From Cerrena zonata (Eukaryota; Basidiomycota; Agaricomycetes; Polyporales; Cerrenaceae), in NCBI GenBank assembly GCA_038087015.1, contig JASBNA010000006.1, positions 992,001-1,056,000 of the forward strand: a stretch of 64,000 bases of DNA, written 5' to 3'. Position 1 is the first letter of the stretch; each line of letters opens with the position of its first letter. Of the stretch, positions 1 to 11,648 are shown in pieces. Position numbers and translations under genes: made by a program. Below the pieces are notes generated by a model. It was not told the origin of the DNA, made no database searches, and saw only the letters and a list, made by a program, of their open reading frames with translations.

Positions 1-48
1 TTGATTTATCTCCGTTGGTGCCGTCTCGCTTGCGGGCGGGTACATCAA
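1..48. repeat. 48-bp dispersed repeat, copy 1 (window edge)
   Basis: This block is identical, except for one C/T difference at its 25th base, to positions 13991-14038 inside a MEX67 intron. It starts TTGAT and ends ATCAA, a 5-bp inverted pair. Similarity stops abruptly at both visible edges. The left edge coincides with the window start, so the copy may extend further left. Its nature is unknown; a tiny non-autonomous element or an intronic repeat is possible. Confidence 0.75.
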
Positions 49-169
49 CTTGTGGACGGGTGCATGTACATAGACGCAGGGACGGAATATATTTTTTGAT
101 ACGATCTCGATAGTCCGGGGAGAATTCGAGTCGTTGCCTACTTGTCTATGGAACAGAGGGTACTTGTCT

Positions 170-217
170 AGGGAATAGAGTATCTAGGGTATAGAGTATC
201 CAGGGAGTAGAGTATCC
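170..217. repeat. 16-bp minisatellite, three units
   Basis: Three head-to-tail 16-bp units of the form AGGG(AA/TA/AG)TAGAGTATC(T/C) occupy 170-185, 186-201 and 202-217. A decayed fourth unit follows, and related sequence precedes the array from about 138. Confidence 0.7.
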
Positions 218-881
218 AAGGTACAGCAGACACTGGGTCAGAGTACACCGCAGAGGAACATGTTCAGGCCCAAAAATATATTCGTCTACTCTATTCTACA
301 CACTGAGACACAGGTCTCTTGAAAACATCACAGGACAAGTCGAAGAGTGATACAACGGCGAGTCGCGAGCACTCGTTCATAATCTACGAACGAGACCAGC
401 ACACGGAAAACGGAGGGATTGGGGCAACCACAAGTCGTCGAGAGCAGACACCCGGCGACTGACTAGCAATTCTGGATGGTCGTCCTTAAGAGCGACTTGT
501 CAAACAGTCTCCCGAGCGTAGACGGCAGTGCTAGTAGTGAGGGAAGAACTCAAAGAAAAAGGTAGGAAAGTAACAGATGTCGAGGGAATCCCGGCTGCTT
601 GAGACTCGCACTTTGTCTGCCTGAAGAAAGGATACAAGTCTATTCGTTTGGGGCTGTCGTTGGCGATATTCACAGCGAGGATGCCAGAACATCGCAATAC
701 ACAGCGAGAGTCCCAAGTCCCCCACCGTTGGATGTTGACACGCCCAAAACCGATCGCTCGGAAATGTCATTATGAGATCATTCATAGATGAAAACGAAGA
801 TATGACATTTATTGAAAACCGCAAAAAAGACACGGGCGGAGGCGTGATGATGGAGAGTGAGTGTCGAAACCAGATGAGAGG

Positions 882-1530
882 CATAGACACAGGCATAGGC
901 GTCGCCGTCGCCATCGACAAAGCGACAAGTCGGAACTACATTCCACAAAATAAAGAAAATCCCAGTCCGCGGGATTTGCTAAAGTACACATTTGGCAGTA
1001 AACGAGAGTCGAAACCAGATGCTAGCTGTCCACAGATATAGCGTTGCAAGTCTGAGGGCCTGGAATCGATCGAGATCGAGATGTACGAGGACATATTTAG
1101 AAGACCACTGCGAGACCCCACCATCGGATGGTATGGATTGTACCGGGAAGATCCCATTCTTTTGGGGAACAGCAGCAAAGACAGTAGATTGAGGGCATCA
1201 ACGGAAGAGGAGAGAAGTAGGACAGCTCCGAGAGAGTCGGTGGCTTGCGAGGATAAAATGATCGTGTCATATAGTGACCAAATCACGAACATAGCACTCG
1301 CGGTGGGAATTCCTGGACCAGCCGTCAGACGTTGACACAGCACGGACCAACCACCCTGCAAAAATACCATGAGATCGACCTGGACACAGCGCTGGGACAA
1401 ATGAAACAACATACCAAACAATCCCTCTTCCATAGAATCCATCTCACGACACTGCCACACGTTCACTGCAGTAATCGTTGACGAGCCGTTGACCGTCGAC
1501 ATAGACACAGGCATAGACGTCGTCGCCGCT
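882..1530. repeat. Imperfect direct repeats
   Basis: A roughly 30-nt stretch beginning CATAGACACAGGCATAG and followed by a CGTCG/CGCC-rich tail occurs at 882-912 and again at 1500-1530. Shorter words also recur: TCGAAACCAGATG at about 864 and 1010, and ACATTTATTGA at about 804 and 1565. This suggests an old duplicated or decayed element. Confidence 0.4.
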
Positions 1531-3672
1531 ATCTCAGATAACCATCCATAAACACAAACAGTGGCACATTTATTGAGATCGATCGGAATGGAGGAGAGAA
1601 AATGCAATGGTCCCACAAAAGTCCACCGCTGGACATGGCGGATGGCAATGAAACCATTAATTTGATTGTGTCAGAGGGCGTAGCGCTGATGGCGACACTA
1701 GAAGATAATGGGCGGAAGACGAGGGGAAGTAGAATGACTGAGAGAGTTTTGAATAAAACGGTCAGTTCGAATTCGGGAAATAGACATGTAATTAACATAA
1801 CTCACAAATAGAGCGGGGCTTGAACACAAATTGACGAGCCCCAGAAGCCCCGCTACTAGCCGTCTACTCGATCAGCAGTCAAGTGAACGACCCGGACGTT
1901 GAGATCACCAGTCGATCACTTCAGAACGATACATTAGGTCGATCGTAAATGGACAACAATAGACAGACGTACCGAGTGGTCCCTCATTCCGAGAACATCC
2001 CATCATACTCTCGAACACACGGGGGAATCTATTTGGTAAATATCATCGGGTTTGAGGATAACAGTTGAAATCAGGGGACCATCCGTATCGACATCGCTAT
2101 GCAACGGGTCCGGTTTCGATAAAGTCAACATCACGCGGAAGGAAGTCGTTGCTGTCCGCGGACGGTCGTTCCGAACCTGCAAGTTAAAGGTGCGATGAGC
2201 CTGGGTGTATGAGTAGAGATATGTGTATCAAACCTGAATTGGAAGGGTTCAACGTTCAACGTCCAGGATGGCGGCATCGCTGTGCATGGGGGTGGTTGAA
2301 TGGGGATGGAGAGAAAGGGGATTGAGAATGCGAGTGGGTGGTGGGAAGAATGAAAGCGAAAAGGAATTTGAAACGACAAAAAGGTGAGATGACGTTCACA
2401 ACGTTAACGCAACTCAAACACTACACCTGATAGATGCAGAAGGTCAGCAACGATCAACTTATTACAAGAGCGTGCAATTGACATACCTCGAGGGTTACGC
2501 AAAGTTAAAGAGGACGGCCCGCCGCAAAGCATGTCGATGCTGATAAAGAACGTGACCACGGGAAGATTGACCATGGCGGCATTCATTCGGGTCTGTTTAG
2601 ACCAGAAAGTTGCTAGAAAATAATATGTTGGTGCATATATAGACGGCAAGTGCATGTTGTACTTACTTTTGAGCAGACCAAATTTCTTCCTGCAATGACA
2701 GGCCATCATCGGGGTAAGGTGCGAATAGCAAAAGAAGATGATTGGAACGCAGTCAGATGGAACGAGTGTCGGTCCTCTGACTATGATCCAGTCATCTCGT
2801 CTCGCATTGCGACAAGTATGTAAAACAACTGTGATGCATGTCAGTCACTTAGAGGGGAAAGAGGACGGATATACCAGAGAACATTTTCCAGTAAAGTGAC
2901 TAGTAAAATGAGACACTCGAAATGAGTTTGGTTGCACCAACTTGAGTCAAAACCACTTGGCCGGCTTGAATAGTCAAGGTCCAGCGAGGAGGATGTTGTG
3001 CAGTGGTGCATTGGGAATTTGGTATGATAGAAGCAAAAGTTGTCTCTGGAGTAGGTGAAGGCTCTACGAACGAAGTGAATTTGTTGCAAGTAAGCAAATC
3101 TCGGAATTGACACTATATGCAAGCCAAGTTTCATCAGACCAAGATTCGAGACAATGTTGTGTAGATAGAGGTGGGGGGAGTATACTCGTGACGAACGGTA
3201 GTGTCGTTCAGCAAGTGGTGGTAGTTGGAAAGAAAGCAGCTGGGCAACTTAGCGTGACGCGGCTCAGATTCAAGACGGACAACACTTGCCAAATCCGATG
3301 ACTTGCGCGCTAGTCTTCAGAATCTATAGTTGGCGCGAATCCACACGATTGGCTCTTGCACTTTACACCTCCATCCAGCTCTTGCCTCTATTCTGGACAT
3401 GTCGGCATTCCGTATGTGACAGAAATTGATGTTTGGTAATGTTGCGATGAGCACTCCAACTGACTAAATCACTTGGATTCCAGATCAATGGAGCCGGATT
3501 TAGATGCTCATGTCGACACCCTCACCGGTAAATACTTACATGAGTTGTCTGGGGCATGGGATCTGGCTAGGAGAGAGAGTCAGTGAATGTTTTCAATGAC
3601 ACTGTTTTCTAGCCTGTTCCGTTAAACAAATAACAGTGTGGATTCACTGGCACAAAAGATAGCTACCCAAAT

Positions 3673-4147
3673 CTACCCATATAATCTAACCTGCTCATCG
3701 GTGAGCTCCTCTGCAGTAAGGATTTGTTTTCCTGTCTTGCCCTTCTTCCGTGGCTTGGCAGGGCACTTCTGGCGGCCGCGACAGTTGAACTTGTCCTTCC
3801 GGCCCTTTCTCCCCCGCTTACTCATCTCATCATCTTCATCCCTGTTCAGCACCTTGAAATAGCAACTTCCATCATTCACGGCTGCCTCCACCAACAGGAG
3901 TCTTGCCATTGTGAGATTGCTTGGATCTTGAAATGGAACCCCCACTGGCCATCCCACCATGACAACGGGGTGCTCTTGGCTGAGAAAATCTTCAGGGTGG
4001 CTCCACGGAATTGGACTTGTAGTTTTGGCTGCTATTTCTGGACAACAAAGTAAGCATGATTGGTCATTTTTGGATTGGCATCAACATACTGAAATTGTTA
4101 CGGAGCACTTTTCGCACATAGGATCTTATGACTGAGCGGGAATCCAT
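3673..4147 (-). CDS. Small hypothetical protein with a GWP..VPF motif
   Basis: Two exons (4147-4090 and 4037-3673) separated by a 47-nt GTATGT...CAG intron give 140 aa, closing in frame. The ATG at 4145-4147 is the first available. Residues 48-55 read GWPVGVPF, followed by DPSNLT, and a Lys/Arg-rich stretch spans roughly residues 90-120. From memory, the arrangement (a hydrophobic strand, GWP, two residues, PF, then a Leu-rich helix and an acidic DE segment) resembles a repetitive basidiomycete hypothetical family often found near mobile elements; this is inference. It stands alone in a gene-poor region, so it may be a truncated copy of a longer gene. Confidence 0.45.
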
Positions 4148-7100
4148 TGGTGCTGAATATATGATAGTGAGATTTTATGTTTTGTGAGAAAATGAGAACA
4201 TATTGTACCCAAGGTGGAAAATATCACACTGGTACTACAATGTCCAGTTCTGACCTATATTTATATCTGCTTTCACTATCTCAGAAACCTGACTTTGAGA
4301 GCTTGAGGCGGCACTTCATAACATTTGAAAAAAAAAAGACTTAAATCTGAGATTTATTGGCACTTTGAAATGTTTCACATTCACTCGCCGCTGATTTTGT
4401 GTCATATGTCAAGCTGAGACATTACGTATAGAGCTAGCTTGGACTCCGAGATTGCCCAATAAGTTAGGAGATAATGAACACAGCTGCAGTAGTCATCACA
4501 TCCATACTTGTATATTACACCATATGTTTTCTACCCGCTGCTAGTCTCAGCTGGGAAAAATAGAAAGAGGTCAGTCTTACCGGTTAGTGAGCCCAATACT
4601 AGGACTGTCGCAACCAGAGTGATCAACGGGATAAAGCACAAAGTCGCGTTTAGCGCTTATTTGAAGTGGGACTCGGGTTAGGTTAGTCTTGGCATAGCCA
4701 CAGCAACATTCCGCAGACGCAAGTACGCTGCGCGTCCAATGTCCATTCTGCATTGTTCAATGTCTCTATTTTTGTATCCCTGATATTTGCCGAATCTCAT
4801 ACTTGTCTAATATCCCAAGTCAACCCTTTTGGGGTTACAACAGTTATCGGATAAGCTCTGCAAACGTTCTCGCAATTCGGAGTCCTCATTTATAGGTAGT
4901 GGTACCAACTGTCATGACATTCCAGGATCTATCTCTGCTGTCAGACTCTGTGTTTCTAGTGGAATGAGAACTAGCCTGGCATGCCGCAGCACCTGGAAAA
5001 TTGGTGTGAACAGAATGACAAAAAACATGGGAACACGCATCGGAGACTTTGCATTACATACTCGCATATGTAGCTTCACAATAACTTGACTAGTGAGTGG
5101 AACCATCACATACAATACACATTTGCTGATCGCCTAGTAGTGCAATATATATATTCGCACTAGTAACAGTGACTCATCGGCAAGGCAAATGACTTCGAGT
5201 ATGATGCATTACTCGACACAGTACCATATGTGAGGACTCAGAACACCGTCTTTGTTTTGTGTTTCAACCCAACATACCCGCTAACCTCTGCCAGACCACT
5301 TGGTCGAGTATCTAGGACTCCAACTCGACCAGATAACCCTCTCATAGTGCCCCATTCACACTAGACTTTCAGTGGTAACCACATCCTGAGCTCCGATCTG
5401 TATCTGTACAGTACAGCCATGCATGTAACAAGGGCAAGATATCGAATTAACTGATACGCATTTATCATCCCCCTATTTTCGTGAATGTCATTATTCGGTC
5501 CGCTTTCTTGCTTTCACGTCATGCCATGGCTGACTTTGCCTTTGTTGAGCATTATTGACGGAGCAAAGTCTCCGTGTTTTGAATGGAGACAACGGAAGCT
5601 TGCAGGCAAAGAAAGGTAAGAAAGGAGACTGGCTGAATGGTCATTATTTCCGAATCACTTCCTCGTTCTGATCATCCTCGTTCTGTCATTGTGGTTGACG
5701 GCCCAACTCATTCATCATCTCGCTCAATTACTAGGGAACAAATTATTTTCTCCCCTTCGGAATACTCAACATTCCTCTCGCGGTTCCTTGAAAAGATACT
5801 GGGTTTGCATTGGAGTCTCCTCTTTCACTGAAGACATGTATTTGGATTTTTTTAGCATTTTGGTACACATCGACTCAGTCGTTACAGATTCCACCATTCA
5901 TTGAGCACACTTACTTTTCATCGGGATCGGCTTCTTTTTGTTTCCCAACTGCTGGTTAGTCATTTCTCACCCCAAAATAACCTCCTCATCTTATCCGACT
6001 CCGGCCTATGCGCTAGGACCTTCAAGTCTACGAGTATGGTCGCATTTCCACCTATTACTGATCTTCAGTTTGTATCTATGCATGTAAACCTTGATATATT
6101 GCAGCTAATCTTGTATTTATGAATAATAGCTATAGACACTAGAACATCGTGGTATCAATATTCGTAAATTTGACTGCGAGTGGTTTCGTGTGCGTGAAGC
6201 TCCAGAATGTCACTCCAGCAACACATGGTGTGTGTGTCACAAAGATAAACAACAGAGTGGCGACACATGTAGGGGATATTCTGTTAGCTGAGAAGGAATC
6301 CCAACTCGATTCTAACAGAAAATGGACAGACGATCGTGCATGAGGCCAAGTTATTTGGAGCTGATTTTATATGTACCTTTGAGAACACAGCATACGCGTT
6401 ATTATCCCTCGTAGCACCCGCTTTCTTCACTAACTTGTCGACTCAAGACGGGACATTCGAAAGCGAGACTCGGAGTAAGCGTAGTTCAAAATATTGGGTA
6501 TTAGCAATGAGATGGTGTTGAGTGCTGAAGAGTGCGTGTGTCACAGAATGACATGGATAGAGGGAGGGGATAGGAAATGGACAGGAAAACGAGGAAATAC
6601 AGAGAAGGGCGTAGAGCGAGCTCAATAAAGTTGGAGAAAGGATAGACAAGTCAATTGGCGCTCAGATCATTGGCTGCGACCTTTGCTTTCGAGTTCGGAC
6701 ATCAACATGGGTTGAAACCTGTCTGTCTTGATCTCAACCATCAATACATATTCCCTCCGAGTCCGCTCTATTACTCCTATACTCATCTCATACATGTGTA
6801 TCTATATAATAATATATGCTTCTTCTCTGTGGTATTATGACTCGGGACAATAGGTGTGCCAGTATCGGTTGGTAGTTATATGCACACTCTGACCTTTTGC
6901 TCGGAAAGTCACTTTGTGAGAGCTTGGTGTACATCCCTCCAAAGCGGACGAAAACGAAACTCGGCAATGAACATCAATGAATCAAATCATCAACGTATGG
7001 TCACTAACTTCACTGCGACCCTTTCAAGTCTGCCATGGCTTTACTGATTTCATTCTTGCCTCGCGATCATTGATACAATCAAGTCCTACAGCTCTCCAAG

Positions 7101-10100
7101 CGAATTCTTACCGTACCTGGGCAAACATCTGCTAGATCGATGACGCTGCTAGTATCCGAGGATGTCTAGCTTCGACACTCCCTGTGACATTTAACTTGGG
7201 ATATAGAACTCGAGGAATATTTCATTAGTGTTCATTCTCTATAGTGAGTCCTTCACGTTGCTACCTATCATTAACTCTCTGTTGTCACTCTCTAATGTTT
7301 CTATGATAATACTAATACCATATCATCTTGATACTATAGTTTCCGATCTTTCCCTTAACGTTAGCATGTCACTGCAAATTGAATGCCAGTCGACGAAATG
7401 GGGTACGGTCACTTTACGTTGCCGATCTGTATTAGTGATTTGCTAACGCACCGTATCATATTCAGTCTCCTACCTCGTCCCATTCAGCTCGGCAGCTGGA
7501 TACTGAATGGCTCGGAGATGTACTCATGCGTACGGTCGGCGAGCACAACAATATGCTCAGGCTTGAAGTCGTACAACCCTCCAACCGGTGTCCAAGACCT
7601 GTCAGTTTTCTGATTATGTTTTCGTCTCGAAGAGTCGAGATGTCCTGTTCATCAAATATCACGTACGTTCCCATTTATCATCCGTTTGTCATGAATGCTT
7701 CGGAACGAAGTATAGCGACGTCAACCACCAGATTTCAGGAACCTCACTATTGTCAGTCCATTCCTTGGCTTTCCCTCGACTATCTTCTCTATACAGAACT
7801 AAACTCCGCGTTGCATGTGTGTAGACACAATCACTACGAGACGTCATCACCTATACTCTGATGGGCAGCGGGTATACTAGGGCGGGTTCTCAAAACACCT
7901 GAGGAATCCTTGTCGCTATTAGGTCATTTGTGACTTCGTTGTATATGCCATGAGCTCGTCTCCTCCCATATGCGTTCCACACGGCTACCGTTCATCGGAT
8001 AGTGTGCATCGACTCGAGCAAGTATGCTGCCGTCTAACAATGTTACATATCACATGCAATCTGTGCAATGAGAACTCGATTTTTCGGGTCGTTGCTCGAC
8101 TCACGAGACAGGGGACATGTTAACATGTCTCCCATATCTTACGACTCAAACCTGTTCTTCCCGCTGAGTCGCTTCGTTGACTCGCATACTGCACTCACAG
8201 CAGAAACCTTTTCCAACTGACACACACCCTGTGTCGTGCATTTGCATCCTTTCGTTCTCGCCGCTTGCAAATGCTGACAACGTCTCATTGATCGGAACTG
8301 TGTGTAGCCACAGTGTCGTAATTCCGCACAGTTGCGACTGATGAGTCTGCTTTCAGACGGAGCTCGTTTCTCATTCATGGAGCTCTTCTCGCTAGCGTGG
8401 AGAGGGGGAAACGATAAGTACACGAACTACAAGGCTGGATTTCTCTATGCCGCTGTGTGCATGTATCCGACTGTGTTCACGGCGAAGGCATAACCTACTC
8501 ATTCTTGGAACCCTCAGGTATCGCTGGTCACAGGCACCCTCTAAGCGAGTCGCAATGGTAGAGATCTCAGATGGTTGTATGACGTCGCTTCAAACGCGTG
8601 ACATTCAACGTTTAAATTTGTTTGTTCCCGTTGTGTGTGGAGTACCTAATGATCGTTAAAGTCGATCCTGCTACGGCCGCCAGGTCTCGATCCGAAATGC
8701 TATGCCAAGCTGGGTGCAATTTCGGTGAAGAGGCGATCGGTGGTCTCGTAGTGTTTCGTGATTATTGACAGGTAATCACGGTGTTTGAAGGGTAGTTTGT
8801 TTGGCGAATAATATGGGCGTTGGAGACGATGTGAGTCTTTGTCTACGAAATACGGACACTGAGTCGGATGCTAACATGGTCTAATCCCCCAGAATTTCGC
8901 TGCTACTCTCGCTTGGCTGAAAGTGTGTTCGGTTCGAAAACTAAACTTGGTGCCCTGGTTCCAGGGAAAATGCTCATCCAATTGACTGTCAAGATCTCTT
9001 CCGTTGGTTTCGACGCACGTCGTTAGTAATGCAAGGTGGGTAGTCGAGTCGTTCTATTTTCGATCCTGCTTACATCGTAGAACTCGGTCGATGCAGCCCG
9101 TCAATACCTCTTTGAGACTCACTCTGTGAAAGGATTGTACCGAGATAGCGCCTCTCGTAACCTATCCGCTCTTGACTCACGACGGAAAGACTTCATACCG
9201 GATGTCAGGGCGTCGCACTACATGATACGACAATTTGAGCATTACTCGAGGCAAAATGGAAGGGGAGGCCGCACTCATGCCGAGTTGAATCCAGCACGTC
9301 CAAGATCGTTCGCAGTGAATGCTTTGGTTTGGTACGTATACGAGATAATTTTTTTTCACCAAATATAATACTCCTATACTCATGCCTCCGACAGGATCTC
9401 ATATCGACAACGAGTGAGTGGTCTGAGATCCAACAATTCCAATAAAAAATATTAAATATTACATATGTTGGTATTTACGAGCATAAGGTCGGGATCTCAG
9501 CTCGTTTTCGACTTGGGACCCGTTCGGATATCGAAAGCGAGGAGTGGAGGTACGGAATAACGAGATCGATATGTCTCCCCATCATGTTTCGAGTTGACAG
9601 GCTTGTTTCTCAGAAATTATGGTCCAACCAAGACAGCAGCAAATGCGAGATATCTCCGATAGAGAAGTAGGGCCAAGAGGCAGAAACGATCGCAACCATT
9701 TTCGGTTGGGGTTGAAGGTGCGGCTGCCGATGCGACTTGCATCCTATAGCCTTGCGATTGCGACGGTGAGAATTGTATTGGAGTTGCCTAGCCCGGTTGG
9801 TGATTAGACCTTGTCTTTCATATGCCGTCTAGCTCCTAGTAATGGTCACGAATAATCGAGCTTGCGGTGCGACCACATTGACCGTCTGTGACCTATGGCG
9901 ATGTTTGTCGGGATTCAATATTCAATATTCAGGACTCGACGTCCACGCACAGGCCGAACACGGCGATCCCAACGATCTTGCTATTGGAAGGCAGGGTTCC
10001 TATTTTCCGTGTGAGACTCGACTAGGCTACATACTTCTCTGCCAGTTCGCGGCCGCCTTGCATTCCACTCCAAACGAAAAATAATCTCGACAATCTCAAC

Positions 10101-11334
10101 ATTCCCATCTCTCGGTATGTGATCGGCGAGCAACCACATCGCTTGGCTAACCTACTTACGACATGGATCCACGGACACTCCGATCGGCTTGCACTGACGG
10201 CGACGAGTACGTTTCGAGGGACCATCGTGTGTCAATATCGCCAGACATTGAGTAGTTGATTGGGGGTCTCAAGTTGTGGCGTTGGCATTTACGTTTTCGG
10301 TCGGATGTGAAACGGGGTACGAGACGTGAGTGGTACGCGGATGGGCAGGTCGAAGATAAAAGGGAGGAGGGATGGTGGAGATGAGGGCATTGCTACTTTG
10401 TTTCGCTTCTTCACTCTTTGCTTTATTCTATGGGTATATATGGTGAGTGTATCCAAATCTTTCAACGACTCGTCCTGACGACGGTATAGGTTTCGGAGAT
10501 GGCGTTTGTGTCGAGGGCTGACTCGACCCTCTACTACTAGTGGCGTCGCTTCGTTCTTGTCCATGAATTCAATAGCATACAATCGTCCGACGTTGTATAT
10601 GCTGCTTTTTCATCCATTCACGCGGTTTTCTGTCTTTCAACATGGGTATCAAAACCATTCTATTCATTTTGGGTCCTGGAGTGATAAGAACAGGTAACTA
10701 CAGTAGATATATAATCGACCTGGTTACGTCGTATCGGCGTCGTCGATGTAACTCGGGATGTAGAGGCAATCTGTATGAGGGTACGGATATGAGGTTGCCG
10801 TGTCGACGTTCGATGTCGACGGTGCCGGTCAATGCTGATGCGGACAGCATCGTTGCTGCATATCGCGTCGGGCGAGCTAGAGAGGTTGTCTGCGAGATGG
10901 GGAAACGACCGACGAAGGAGGCTTGTATCATGTATTGCGAAGGAAAAGAACTCACCGATTCTCGAGGCGTCCAACTACCCATTCCCTAACATTTACGGTT
11001 TGGTCTACATGTATGCAGATCTACGGCATCGAGCGTTGATGATACCAGTATCTGATCAACACCTATGAGGTATCCGCAGCGCAGACGAGTATGTTGAGAG
11101 CGCAAGAGAGTGGGCGTCGAGAAGAAAGAGGTCGCCGAAGAAAAGGATATTTTTAGTGCAGCAAGCAGTATCGGGAGGACACGCCGGGTGGAGGCTTCTT
11201 CAAGTTGCTCAAGGGAGAGAGCAAGAAAGGTGGTTGTCACAGAAGCCCCTTGACTTTGTGGTGGCAGTGAAGGTCAGGGGACGATTTGGTGCGCGAGATC
11301 GTCAGGCAGGACGGAGCGAAGGCCGATGGCAGGG

Positions 11335-11395
11335 CAGGAGAGAGAAGAGGAGAGAGAACAAGAGAGGGAGAGGAGATAGTCTGAGAGAGAGAGAA
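11335..11395. repeat. GA-rich low-complexity tract
   Basis: About 60 nt are almost purely A and G on the + strand (runs of GAGAGA and GGAGA), some 250 nt upstream of the MEX67 start codon. Such a tract may exclude nucleosomes in a promoter, but that is inference. Confidence 0.6.
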
Positions 11396-11593
11396 TGCGC
11401 TCGCCCAGCCACCGTCGTGACGCGTAACACCACAGGCTCGCCGTGACTCTGGCTTGATTCCGGCTCCGAGCGTCTTTACTTTCCTCCACCAACTACCAAG
11501 TGGCCCATTGTCCGCAACAAGGTCATCGCCCGTGCTTGGACCCTCGCCACAGATCCTGATCTTGACAACCTCACATCTTCTCTTTATCGCTCA

Positions 11594-11632
11594 AACTACC
11601 ACCCAACTACCACTCAACTACCACCCAACTAC
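11594..11632 (+). repeat. 11-bp tandem repeat in the MEX67 leader
   Basis: Units of the form ACYCAACTACC repeat about three and a half times and end some 16 nt before the MEX67 ATG. The whole 11580-11648 leader is C/T/A-rich and nearly G-free, as in many fungal leaders. Confidence 0.5.
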
Positions 11633-11648
11633 ATCCACCAATCATCCC

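Larger units (their letters stand above)
49..3672. other. Gene-poor stretch, no supported gene
   Basis: I see no spliced model that reads like a protein. The stretch holds the minisatellite at 170-217 and imperfect direct repeats between about 860 and 1580. A - strand ORF at 2900-3097 looks mildly protein-like but has no supporting exon. It may be decayed repeats or a long intergenic region. Confidence 0.4.
4148..11648. other. 7.5-kb gene-poor region
   Basis: I found no coding region I can defend on either strand. Open frames here are short (under about 115 codons), overlap each other on both strands and show no recognisable motif or convincing splice pairing. From about 11.3 kb the sequence becomes the purine-rich and then pyrimidine-rich upstream region of MEX67. 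A lineage-specific gene or non-coding RNA could be hidden here. Confidence 0.4.
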
